Source: Adiantum capillus-veneris
Lineage: Eukaryota > Streptophyta > Polypodiopsida > Polypodiales > Pteridaceae
Direction of reading: 5' to 3'
Assembly: GCA_014529385.2 (NCBI GenBank)
Contig: CM043946.1
Span: forward strand, 32,692,558-32,756,557
DNA length: 64,000 bases
Below the pieces are notes generated by a model, which had not been told where the DNA came from, did no database searches, and worked only from the letters and a program-made list of their open reading frames with translations. Position numbers and translations under genes: made by a program. Position 1 is the stretch's first letter; every line of letters begins with the position of its first letter. Below, piece by piece: positions 1-9,756 of the stretch.

Positions 1-703
1 ACTTCAAAACATTTCACAGTTCACAATTTATTCGACACTGGCCTGGCGGAGTTCCGTGCCTAGAGATATTGGCCCCAAAGACTGGCGCCCCTTTCGGTAT
101 TTCTTTTTGTATTAATCTGAGTTCAAAGTACAAGAGTGTGGGCAGACGCTCACACTTAGACTCTGCGTCCAGATGCTCTAAGTTGTGAGTGGCCTACCCA
201 CTTATTTAAAGAGTACGAGGGTTGCCAAAAGCAGAGCCCCGAAAGCTGAAAATCAAAAGCTTTGAAAAATAAAGCAAAAGTTCTTTCTCTCTTTCTTTTA
301 ATAAAGCAAAGAGGCTTTTCTTCTCTCTCTCTCTCTCTCTCTCGTTTAAATGAAATAAAGCAAAGAGGCTTTCTCTCTTTTCCCATTGCGTGGAAAAGCA
401 ATGCCAAAAGTTGAAATCAAAAACAGCCCACGCAAAAGCAAAAGCAATGCCAAAAAATCTGACCAGCTTTTCGTAAATCGCACTGGTGTCCGTATAGCGG
501 GCCACGTGTCAGCCCACCACGTCAGCAAATCAGGGTTAGGGTTAGGGCAGAATTAGGGTTTTTGATTTTAGGATTAGGGTTTCAGCAGAATTAAGGTTTT
601 TGATTTTAGGATTAGGGTTTTAGCAGAATTAGGGTTTTTGGTTTTAGGGTTAGGGTTTCAACAAAAATAGGGTTTCTAGTAGCCACGTCATCACTTTGTG
701 ACA
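1..703 (-). repeat. E1 3' LTR, truncated by window start
   Basis: This is a direct repeat of 6005-6722, matching from the first base of the window to the terminal ..GTGACA. It ends at 703 directly next to a polypurine tract (read on minus). It contains a short CT microsatellite near 321-345 and a cluster of degenerate TTAGGG-type motifs at 533-672. Confidence 0.88.
533..672 (+). repeat. Degenerate telomere-like motifs inside E1 3' LTR
   Basis: Between 533 and 672 the plus strand carries many spaced copies of agggtt / ttagggttt, including two adjacent AGGGTT steps at 533-546. They are separated by a recurring spacer of the type cagaattagggtttttgat. The same cluster sits in the other LTR at 6544-6695, so it belongs to the LTR and is not a chromosome end. 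Confidence 0.7.
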
Positions 704-715
704 TACCCCCCTCTT
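704..715 (-). other. E1 polypurine tract
   Basis: Read on minus this is AAGAGGGGGGTA, immediately followed by the LTR start TGTCAC. This is the expected position and composition of a plus-strand DNA primer. The same tract occurs at 8003 (E2, one base different) and at 49778-49789. Confidence 0.75.
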
Positions 716-1352
716 GAAAGCATTGTAATCGCCCTCGATTACGCCTGCAAAATAGACAGAAGCCATAAACTGTCTTAGCAGACAATGACTGTTAGTACCT
801 ACGTACTAGGAACGCACATCTAGCACATGTACCAATCGACAGTCACATCACACGACATCACATGACATCACTAGACATCGACATTCAACATTCATTCGGA
901 ACGCACATCTAGCACATGTACCAATCGACAGTCACATCACACGACATCACATGACATCACTAGACATTCGACATTTATCGGCAATGTAGCTAGCAATCGC
1001 ATCTAGATCCAGTCGGGACCTCATCAATGTCCGATTGACTAACCCCTATTGCAACCATGTTTATTCGAGATCAATTAGACCAAAATGATGCAGTCATTTC
1101 GTCTATCAGTTCCTGCACTTAAAAACAAGTCAAGAACAAATCAGTTTCATATTTCGGAATTTCATTCCATAAAGTCATCCAGCAGAGTACTGTCAGCTCT
1201 CAGTATCCCTGAAGCTCAAAGAGACATCAGTGACTCTAGTATTCAAAAATCGAGGCATCTGTTGACAAAGGAGTGGAGTAACTCCCCTCTTGTGTAAACC
1301 CACTGCACCAGATCTCCGGCCAAGCTGAATTCTGGGTTCCATTTGGAATAGA
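716..1352 (-). other. E1 3' internal non-coding region with an 89-bp tandem duplication
   Basis: No coding sequence is recognisable between the chromodomain stop and the polypurine tract. The stretch 809-897 is directly repeated at 898-970 with period 89 (landmark ggaacgcacatctagcacat). The same non-coding tail, with its opening attgtaat..cctcgatta, recurs in E2 (from 8020) and E3 (from 30440), tying the three elements into one lineage. Confidence 0.7.
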
Positions 1353-1923
1353 CTATGCTAAACCAAAAGCTTCAAGGTAAAGATTTACATTCCGAGGAAT
1401 ATCTACTAGGTCTTCCTCCTCCATTCGCTTCGCATCCAATGCGAAGTAGGTCTTGAATTTAACCAAGAACCGTCAGTTCGCTTTACCTTCTTACTTTCTT
1501 TCTGCGCCAATGTCTGTTCTGGAACGAGTATTTGCTCGTTTTTGTCCATTTCGGGTTGTTCATCATCAGGCACATCGCCTTCAAAAGGCTTCAAGAGACT
1601 CACATGAAAAACATTGTGAATCCTCCAAGTATTCTGGCAGCTTCAGTCTAAAGGAGATATCATTCATCTTTTCGGAAAACCTGGAAAGGTCCACACTATG
1701 TCATGCTAAGCTTACAAAAAGAAGCCGCTCCTTTCCCCTTTGTTTTCTTTCTTGGTCGTCCCTTCCTATAATGTAAGAGCACCCAATCCTTCTCCTTCAA
1801 TTGGAAATCGCGACAATGGCGATTTGCTGCCTTTTTCTGTCTTTCCTGAAATTTCTGCAAAGCCTTCCGGACCAAGTCCCTCGTGAATTGGTCGGCTTCA
1901 AAGAAAAATCTTATCTTTCGCAC
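1353..1923 (-). pseudogene. E1 integrase C-terminus and chromodomain remnant
   Basis: Read on minus, 1923-1696 encodes a basic stretch with KDWVLLHYRKG, typical of the integrase C-terminal end. 1603-1406 continues with SLLKPFEGDVP. The chromodomain-like end (FLVKFKTYFALDAKRMEEED) lies in a different frame and runs to a TAG at 1355-1353, so at least one frameshift separates the pieces. In chromoviruses this domain is thought to direct integration to particular chromatin. The E4 copy (13463-13927) is in one open frame and is a good guide to the original order. Confidence 0.75.
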
Positions 1924-2148
1924 TAAGGAAGGGTAGAATCTTTATAGCAAATTCAAAAATCTCAAATGGCATCTTCCCCATCAAAGAGTCAAACGTGTTT
2001 CTGTAGGCATATTCCACCAAAGGTAAAAACCTTTCCCAAGTAGTCTTCTGATCCAACTAAGAACACTTCAACAAAGCCAATACCACTGAATTAGCAATCT
2101 CTGATTGCCCGTCAGTCTGCGGGTGGAACGAGAACTGCAACCGCGTGC

Positions 2149-2562
2149 CTATGTTCTCCCAAATAGCCGTCCAAAACAAACTCGTGAACCTGGGGTCCTG
2201 TCGGAGACAATCGTCTCAGGCATGCCATGTAATCTGAAGATCTGGGCAATAAACAATCGTGCCCACGCTGTGTTCTTGGGAGATGAAATCCATTGCAGTA
2301 CTTTCTCAGGGCGGGTGGGTATGGGTAAAAGGCTGTAACAATCCCTGTGATTTATGCCTGTCAAACTTGACCTTCGGGCATACCAAGCAAATGCGCACAA
2401 ACTTGTCCACATCCTTCTTGAGTCTCGACCAAAAAAAAGTATCTCTCTACCTCTTTCAAGGTGGTAGCAATGCATCGGTGACCTGTAAAAGGCGGACAGT
2501 GGCATTCGGTTAGAACCTTTTCCCTTCAACGGTTGCGTAACGCACAACATGGTTTTTGCCAT
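2149..2562 (-). pseudogene. E1 integrase core remnant
   Basis: The minus-strand reading contains LFIAQIFRLHGMPETIVSDR, the integrase catalytic-core segment ending in the second acidic residue (SDRDP in intact relatives; the second D is lost here). Upstream in the same reading is damaged integrase sequence. Part of the core continues at lower coordinates with frameshifts; fragments of it can be read back to about 1990. Integrase would insert the cDNA into the host chromosome; this copy cannot be functional. Confidence 0.75.
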
Positions 2563-3239
2563 CCCGAATGGAATAATCCGCTACTATCTCCCCTTTCTGT
2601 ATTCAACTGAATACATCTGCAAAATCTGTTCTGTGCCGTACTAACCGACCATATCTTTGAAGTTCCTATGATATATCGCGGAAATAGCCAGAACCAACGG
2701 CTTTCTGGACAAAGTATTTGCCACCAATTTCTTCTGTCTCTGCACATGGACAATCCGGAAGTAAATTGTGACAAGATGTTTGCCGACCGCATCTGCTTTT
2801 TTCGATAGCTGCTTCCGAAGTAGCGTAAACTCGCATCATCTGTGAAAACTGTAAAATCGACTCCGAGTAGGTAATGTCGCCACTGAATAAGAGCATGGAT
2901 AGCCGCCAAAAGCTCTTTCTCACAAATCTGTGCTGAACACAGTCCCAAGAAGCTTCTAACTTCATGGACATTCTTCAAATGGGGCCAATCACGGATAGTC
3001 TCTATCTTGGCCGGATCCATATGCACTCTTGCTGCTGAGACAATGTGTCCCAAAAAGTGTATCTCTGGTAGGAAAAATTCACTTTTCTTTGCATTAATCA
3101 CTAACTTGTGATCTCGTAATGTGCGAAAGACCTGAAGCAGATGATCTCTATGTTTTGTCTCGTTCTTGGAGAAAAAAATGATCTCGTCAAAGACAGTGCG
3201 AACAAATAGCCTGTACTCTCGAAAAATCCTATCCATCAT
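2526..3239 (-). pseudogene. E1 reverse transcriptase C-terminus fused by deletion to RNase H
   Basis: The reading opens MMDRIFREYRLFVRTVFDEI, then KKSEFFLPEIHFLGHIVS and VRSFLGLC, which are the palm/thumb landmarks of Ty3/gypsy reverse transcriptase. The catalytic DD is DE here. Straight after SFLGLC the frame jumps to EKELLAAIHALIQWRHYL, an RNase H motif. The connection segment that normally lies between (compare E4, 15418-15200) is deleted. The C-terminal part drifts out of recognisable homology. Confidence 0.8.
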
Positions 3240-3351
3240 CCGGTTAAATGTCGTAGGAGCATTGCCAAAAACTTAAATAACCCCAAAGTCGTCCGAAAGG
3301 TTGTCTTGTAGACGTCTTCCGGCGCGATTCGGATCTGATGATATCCACTCT

Positions 3352-3600
3352 TCAAATCAATCCTGCTAAAACACGAGGATCCCTGTAATGGAGTATATCA
3401 TCGATCCTAGGAATCGAAAATCTGTTCTTGATGGTGATTTTGTTGAGAGCCTTATAATCGATGCACATTCTCCAAGATCTGTCTTTCTTCAAAACCAACA
3501 ACATTGGAGAGCAAAACGGTGAAGTACTAGGCTGGACAAGCCCCTTTTCCAAGAGGTCTTTCACTTGGTTCATAATCTCTTCGTTCTGGGCTCGGCTCAC
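3352..3600 (-). pseudogene. E1 reverse transcriptase N-terminal fragment
   Basis: The minus reading includes LLEKGLVQPSTSPFCSPMLL, then RMCIDYKALNKITIKNRFSI and PRIDD, the fingers and first palm motifs of Ty3/gypsy reverse transcriptase. The frame is lost shortly after (around 3350), where homology to LDLKSGYHQI-type sequence continues in another frame down to about 3240. Confidence 0.85.
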
Positions 3601-3835
3601 ACGGTAAGGTGGCCGGTTCGGTGGTGTGATTCCTGGCGTCAGTATAATCCTCAGGATGAGCGGGTGGTAACTCGCTTGGTAGGCCCTCTAAAAAGCAATC
3701 GGCATGAGTGTGGAGAAAATCTTGGCGTTCTTTTGTTCAGGTCAAACATATTCGACCTTCATCCATCGTTCAGTTCTCTCCCAAAAAAAAGCGAGTAAAG
3801 AAACTGAAGTTCATCAAGTACAATCTATGAGCCCT

Positions 3836-3965
3836 TCATTTGTCAAAGTCGCATTCTCGGCCCGGTAGTCAACCACGGCGTTGTTCTTGTGGTACCAAGG
3901 GATTTCGAGTAGAACGTCACAACCTTCCAAGGTAATTACGTAAAACTCCGCGTGCTCTAAACACC
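3836..3965 (-). pseudogene. E1 aspartic protease C-terminal remnant
   Basis: The minus strand reads LEGCDVLLEIPWYHKNNAVV followed by DYR, matching the retropepsin C-terminal motif (CDVILGMPW in E4). The N-terminal D-S/T-G part is not recognisable upstream. Intact protease would cut the Gag-Pol polyprotein. Confidence 0.65.
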
Positions 3966-4222
3966 CCTCTCATTGCAAACGAAGTTTGCCAATGCTCGAT
4001 GTAATGGCAACATCCCGTCCGGGTGTCCTCTCGAACTACCTCCGCCTGTGGCCTCAGCCTATTGGGCGTAATTCCAAATCGAGCCGCCAATTCAAGAAGT
4101 TGGCGTTGGCTCCTTCAAAAGAGCTTCCCGATCTTTCACTTTGCCCCAAAAGCAGCAAAGTTTGTACTTTCATTCATTTGATTTGGTTCAGGCCACACGT
4201 GATGTGGTACCAGTTCTGCTTT

Positions 4223-5935
4223 TTATCTGCCTTTTCTGCCACGTCTCTCAGCTGCTTTAGAACTTTCTGGCCTTTCTTCATCTTGTTCATTCGGTGCCTT
4301 GCTAGGGCATTTCGCGGAGATATGCCCAGTTTCCCCGCATTCAAAGCACTTCCCCTCCTTTATGTAGCGAGCCCGCTCCTGAGGAGTAAGCTTGGGTCGT
4401 GCATCCTTCTTTTCTGGTTTGCTCTTTCTCTTTCTACTTTCATTTGTCGAAGTCTGTTCAGCTCTTTGTTCATCCTGTTCATTCGGTGCCTTGCTAGGGC
4501 ATTTCGCGGAGATATGCCCAGTTTCCCCGCATTCAAAGCACTTCCCCTCCTTTATGTAGCGAGCCCGCTCCTGAGGAGTAAGCTTGGGTCGTGCATCCTT
4601 CTTTTCTGGGTTGCTCTTTCTCTTTCTACTTTCATTTGTCGAAGTCTGTTCAGCTCTTTGTGTCATGATCTCATCGGTGGGGTAAGTCAGACTGTTAGAA
4701 TGGATGGCAAAACCTCATTTCGCATGACTCATCAACTCCTGAATAGAAGCTGACTTCTGTTCCAAGCAGTGATCTCGGATCTCTGTAGGTAGACCCCAGG
4801 TAAACCGCTCAATATGTTCCTTGAACGAGATCTTTTTAAATGAAGAGGTGGGTAGAAAAGAGCTCCAGAATCTCTCGCAATAAGCGTCCACTGTATCTTT
4901 CTCGGTCATTCGAAGATGGTTCCAAGCAGTTCGTATATCACGCCATACTTTTGAGTCAACCAAGAAGAAATAAAAAGTCTCTTGAATTTCAACCATTTTA
5001 CTGGCGCAGTCTTGCTTAATAGAAGCGTGGACCACCAAGTTCGAGCATTCCCCTTAAAGTAAGAGGCAGCTCTCCGAATCTTAGAGGGTTATGAGTAATA
5101 CCCTCCCGCGAAAGCGATGTCAAATTGCTCTACAAAAGACAAAGCCTTCGAAGCATCTCTATATCCCGAAAACGTGTCAAATTTAATTGATTGTCCACCT
5201 TCTTTAAACTCTCGGACTTTCTTGCTTTTGTCTTCCAGAAAGTCATACTGGTTGGCTTCGTAAAAATTCTTCTTCTTTGCATAAAAGTTGCAGTCATTAG
5301 AGTCTGAACTATCTGTAGACAAGTCCTCTATAGAACTGTCACTCACGAGGCGAGATTTAGACTTCTTTGTCTTTTTTCTTGCCCTTTCCGAAGCGTTGCT
5401 TTTTGCTTCGCTTTTTGCCTTTTCGGTCTTTTTTGCTCGAGTCAGATGAGCTAGAAGAACTATCAGAAGAAGAAGAAGAAGAAGAACTGGGTACTTGTTC
5501 AAATCGAACACGCTTCTTCTGTTTCTTTGCCTTTTCAAATGTCGACTGACGACCCAGTGCCTTTCTTCTGCTTTTTGCCGTGCTTTTCAGCTTTGTTTTG
5601 TGCGTCAAAAGCGGGTTTTGGGGGTGGTGTTGTGGTTTTCTGCCACTGCGTATGCACCTCCTCTAAAGATGTCTTGCTCATATATTTTGCAAATTTTGGG
5701 TCCTTCGCAAAATTGAGCATCATCTTTGTTGCATCGCTGATCAATTGACAACGCTCCATCTCTCGACGCTCTGCCTGAGTAGGCCGAGGCGGGCCATACT
5801 CCTTGCCTGAATCTTCGTTGTGATCCCTTCCCGCATCTCCGGATGCAAAGGGAGTCGATTGATCTTTGCTTGAAGCCATAGGTGCCACGGAAAAAAAATT
5901 CGGATTGGATTTCCCGTAGAAGAGAAATTGGTCGT
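4223..5935 (-). pseudogene. E1 gag, broken into three frames
   Basis: Gag is the structural protein that packages element RNA. From right to left on minus: 5935-5535 gives an N-terminal part with KMMLNFAKDPKFAKYMSKTS; 5538-5089 has a Ser/Asp/Lys-rich segment and KFDTFSGYRDASKALSFVEQ; 5038-4715 has the capsid-like part DAYCERFWSSFLPTSSFKKI; 4666-4223 has two CCHC knuckles. Frameshifts separate the parts. The same gag, less complete, is found in E3 at 31597-32700. Confidence 0.8.
4280..4663 (-). repeat. 192-bp in-frame tandem duplication carrying the gag zinc knuckle
   Basis: Two adjacent units with period 192 (about 4280-4471 and 4472-4663) are nearly identical. 192 is 64 codons, so the frame is kept. 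Each unit encodes KCFECGETGHISAKCPSK, a complete CX2CX4HX4C knuckle. Typical gypsy gag of this type has one knuckle here (compare E4 at 16710-16991). Confidence 0.88.
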
Positions 5936-5947
5936 GCTCTAATACCA
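5936..5947 (-). other. E1 primer-binding site, initiator tRNA-Met type
   Basis: Read on minus this is TGGTATTAGAGC, one base from the standard TGGTATCAGAGC complementary to the 3' end of plant initiator tRNA-Met. It lies one base inside the 5' LTR end (5949), as expected for minus-strand priming. Confidence 0.85.
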
Positions 5948-5948
5948 C

Positions 5949-6722
5949 TGTAACAGACTTGGACATTCCAAGTCAAGAATCTACCACGACAACACCAAAT
6001 AACCACTTCAAAACATTTCACAATTCACAATTTATTCGACACTGGCCTGATGGAGTTCCGTGCCTAGAGATATTGGCCCCAAAGACTGGCGCCCCTTTCG
6101 GTATTTCTTTTTGTATTAATCTGAGTTCAAAGTACAAGAGTGCGGGCAGGCGCTCACACTTGGGCTCTGCGTCCAGATGCTCTGAGTTGTGAGTGGCCTA
6201 CCCACTTATTTAAAGAGTATAAGGGTTGCCAAAAGCAGAGCTCCAAAAGTTGAAAATCAAATGCTTAAGTAAAAGCTTTGAAAAATAAAGCAAAAGTTCT
6301 TTCTCTCTCTTTCTTTTAATAAAGCAAAGAGGCTTTTCTTCTCTCTCTCTCTCTCTGTCTTGCTTAAATGAAATAAAGCAAAGAGGCTTTCTCTCTTTTC
6401 CCATTGCGTGGAAAAGCAATGCCAAAAGCTGAAATCAAAAACAGCCCACGCAAAAGCAAAAGCAATGCCAAAAAATCTGCCCAGCTTTTCGTAAATCGCG
6501 TTGGTGTCCGTATAGCAAGCCACGTGTCAGCCCGCTACGTGTTAGCAAATCAGGGTTAGGGTTAGGGCAGAATTAGGGTTTTTGATTTTAGGGTTAGGGT
6601 TTTAGGAGAATTAAGGTTTTTGATTTTAGGGTTAGGGTTTCAACAAAATTAGGGTTTTGGTTTTAGGATTAGGGTTTCAGCAGAATTAGGGTTTCTGGCA
6701 TCCACGTCATCACTTTGGGACA
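5949..6722 (-). repeat. E1 5' LTR
   Basis: 774 bp, TGTAAC..GGGACA on plus, a direct repeat of the left LTR at 1-703. Its first bases form the hairpin GACTTGG-acatt-CCAAGTC at 5956-5974, the same hairpin found in every unit of the 139-bp array. The telomere-like cluster is at 6544-6695. Confidence 0.88.
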
Positions 6723-6750
6723 TGGAGAGCCTGAAGCTCTGAAACCATGT

Positions 6751-6751
<1 letters not shown>

Positions 6752-6836
<85 letters not shown>
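6752..6836. repeat. (GA)n microsatellite
   Basis: About 85 bp of uninterrupted AG dinucleotides directly outside the E1 5' LTR. It gives artificial open frames on both strands (Arg-Glu and Leu-Ser repeats). Confidence 0.97.
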
Positions 6837-6837
<1 letters not shown>

Positions 6838-6876
6838 ATACAACAAACGCAAGATACGATGAAGAGGGGGCGATCA

Positions 6877-7160
6877 GCCCCCCATGACTACCATGAGCAA
6901 AAGACCCGTACAATGATCAGATGATATGTGGGTACCCCCCCTGGCTCCATATATAGGTGCCCAAAGGGGAGGTCGAGCAGAGCATGAGGAAGCCTCCACG
7001 ATCCAACATAAAAAGAAGGCCCCCCATGACTACCATGAGCAAAAGACCCGTACAATGATTAGATGATATGTGGGTACCCCCCCTGCTCCATATATAGGTG
7101 GCCAAAGGGGAGGTCGAGCAGAGCATGAGGAAGCCTCCACGATCCAACATAAAAAGAAGG
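6877..7160. repeat. 142-bp tandem duplication with TATA-like core
   Basis: 6877-7018 is repeated at 7019-7160 with period 142 and only a few differences. Each unit contains tccatatataggtg, a TATA-like stretch. After the second unit comes a short gggcggg repeat (7184-7198). I recognise no gene in 6837-7368. Confidence 0.88.
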
Positions 7161-7368
7161 ATTATAGTAGGGCCCATATAAGGCGGGCGGGCGGGCGGAC
7201 AATGCAGCCTATATGCATATGCAAGCATGGGTGGCCAGCCCGGAGGCACACTAGCCGTACATGTATGCGGGTTTAGGACAGCCTAGGAAGCGTTCTGGCA
7301 CCCTCGTGAGCTTGTACACATGACGTGTATGTCCAGGCTCTTAAGATCAATTGCATATCCTCTAATTG

Positions 7369-8002
7369 CTGTAATAGACTTGGACACCCCAAGTCTAGAT
7401 TCTGTCGTGACATGAGAGAGAATCTCTTAAAATACTTCACAACTTTAAAATCACAGTTCAATTTGGTCGACACGGCCCGGCGTAGTTCCGTGCCTAGAGA
7501 GATTGGCCCCAAAGGCTGGCGCCCCTTTTGATATTTCTTTTATATTAATCTTTAAGTAAAGCACAACTCCCGAAGGAACCTCTGCTCTCAAACTCTGCGT
7601 CCAGATGCTCTCAAGAGTGAGGCCCTGAGGGCTCTTTTATTCTTACAAGGGAATGCAAAAATCAAAGCCCCAAAATCAAAAGCAATTCAAACTCAAAAGC
7701 ATTTAAGCTTTAAAATCTTTTAAAATAAAGCAATTGTTTTAAAAGCAACTGATCCCAAAATCTGCCCAAAAAAAAGCATCAGCTCAATTTGTGGAAATCC
7801 GTACAACAGCCACGTCAGCATGTCAGCGCGATATGCGGAGATCCGTACTGCTGTCCGTACTGTTTTTTGCCACGTCAGCATTGTTTTCGTACTGTTTTTG
7901 CCATGTCAGCACTTGTCCGTACTGGATTGCCACGTCAGCATTGTGTGTGTGTGTGTGTGCGTGTTTTTGTCCGGGGACCTACCACGTCACCAGTTTGTGA
8001 CA
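7369..8002 (-). repeat. E2 3' LTR
   Basis: 634 bp from TGTAATAGACTTGG to ..TTTGTGACA, followed by a polypurine tract read on minus (AAGAGGGGGCTA, 8003-8014). Its sequence gttccgtgcctagagagatt and ggcgcccctttt are shared with the LTRs of E1 and E3, so the three are one family at different divergence. A short GT run lies at 7942-7960. No partner LTR is found to the right, where the 139-bp array begins instead. Confidence 0.8.
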
Positions 8003-9756
8003 TAGCCCCCTCTTGAAAGAATTGTAATCACCCTCAATTACGCCTGCAAAACAGACAGAGGCCATAAACTGTCTTAGTAGACACTGACTGTTAGTACTGA
8101 CGCACTAGACACGAGACATCTAGCACATGCACAAAGACTACAATCACATTACTGCACATGACATCACAGGACATCACATGACAAATCACATGAAAAAATC
8201 ATTCCAAATCTCAGACAATGACTGCCAGCAACGTATTTAGTAACCACATCTAGATCCATTCCGGACTGCATTGATGTCGGGTTAATTAATTCCATATTGC
8301 GATCATGTCTATAGAGTTTTTTTTCCGACTCAAGCACTGTCGTGTGCAAGTAGTCATTCGCCTCAAGCACTGTCGTGTGCGAGAAATCTTTCACCATGAG
8401 CACTGTCGTGTGCGAGAATCTGTTGCCTCAAGCACTGTAGTGTGCAAGAAATCTTTTTCGGGGATCTCAATCCATCACTAAGTTCATACCGAATAGAGTG
8501 GTCCAGTCATTCATTCCATTGAATCAGTCGTGATTCATGATTTGTTATCAAGTTCATTCGGGAGCTGTCACTGCTCCAAAATCATCATCATCTCAGTCTT
8601 ATTCTTGTTATCTGTTCACAAATAGCAGGTTCCATTAGTTTCCTTCAGAATTCATGATACTTATCGTTGTCAGGTTCATTCTGGAGCTGTCATTGCTCCG
8701 AATTCGTCATCCATTATCATCGATTTCACCTGTTATATGCACACATCTAGCAAGTTCTTCCAGAGAATATTAATCTCATACGTAAATTGAACTCATGTTT
8801 GAAAATTCCTATTTCAAAATTCTTCATTCACACACTTAGTTCAAACTGAACACAATGTTTCAATCATCTATCCGTCTCATCTATCTAGAAGTCTTGATGC
8901 ACCTAGATCTCTGTGTAGCCATCTCATTCCGCAGGAACTCTCGATGCTCTCACCACAGCATCTAGTCATCTCATTCATATGGGAAACTTGACGTACTAGA
9001 ATCATTCAACATGCGTCATCATTCATTCATTCAAATTCATCATTCTTATCTCGAATCGAAAGGATATCCGATTCATTTCTGAGTTGTCTCGCTCTCGCTC
9101 TCACCATCTGATCCTTGACTTCACTTGCAAAACAGGCAAGGAGATGGCTCACCTCGTTGCAAAAGAGTGGACGTCTAGCTCCACGCTTTCCAAAGCGAAT
9201 TCCTCACTCCTATTTCGGGTTATCTGCTCACAAACAACCAGATTGTCAAAACATCAATATCTCTTTCAGTGTCCTTTTCAGTATTAGGTTCATCTTCTGG
9301 TCAACAGTTCTGTTCTAGCTCTTCCTGCGAGTAAAGCTTCTGTTTTTCTGTACTTTTCTGTCCTTTCAGCTTTCGTCTTGTCCTCAGAGGGGAATCAATG
9401 GCCTCACGCCATCTCGAGTGAATCTCATCAATCGGGTAATCTTTTAGGTGTTTTCGCAAATCTTGGGTCTCTAGAGTACTTCATCAATCTTTTCATATCC
9501 ATGTCAACCTGTAGTGGACGCTTCTATTCTGATCTGGCAAAAAAATATAAAAAATATATTTTTGCCGAAATCTTCTTTCTTTTCTTTAGTTCCCGCGCCT
9601 AATTTCAACTGGATGTGTTATCTTTGTCAGATTCTCCACGAGAACCCATGTGTAATCTGGGATTCCTAATGGCTTTATGTCCTGTAAGACAGAGCGATGG
9701 AGACGGGAGCGCGTCCGATGCGCGATGTATGAAGGGTGGGAGTGGCTAATAAGTCC
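8003..9756 (-). mobile_element. E2 internal 3' non-coding region, no pol
   Basis: The sequence matches the non-coding tails of E1 and E3 (attgtaatcaccctcaattacgcc) and ends in the leader segment gaacccatgtgtaatctggg at 9643, which in E3 lies between gag and the primer site. No gag or pol coding sequence is recognisable, so this copy is an internally deleted derivative. Its leader runs directly into the 139-bp array, which makes E2 the likeliest parent of the array. Confidence 0.65.
8331..8457. repeat. Four tandem copies of a ~32-bp unit
   Basis: The core agcactgtcgtgtgc recurs at about 8333, 8365, 8398 and 8430 with spacings of 31-34 bp. E3 carries the same core twice at a spacing of 80 bp (30709-30868), so this part of the element's 3' region is prone to duplication. 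Confidence 0.8.

Larger units (their letters stand above)
1..6722 (-). mobile_element. E1: decayed Ty3/gypsy chromovirus
   Basis: Long direct repeats lie at both ends (1-703 and 5949-6722). Between them, on the minus strand, the order is primer site, gag, protease, reverse transcriptase, RNase H, integrase and chromodomain, the order of Ty3/gypsy chromoviruses. Stops, frameshifts and an internal deletion break every coding part, so it cannot make its own enzymes. The left LTR is cut by the window edge, so a target duplication cannot be tested. Its gag is related to that of E3 and more distantly E4. Confidence 0.88.

Noticed and set aside
533-672. Telomere or interstitial telomere block
   Set aside because: Motifs are spaced and degenerate, and recur at the same place in both E1 LTRs.
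6649-6924. Open frames of Leu-Ser or Arg-Glu repeats
   Set aside because: Translation of the (GA)n microsatellite; the same applies near 12884-13070 and 48612-48720.
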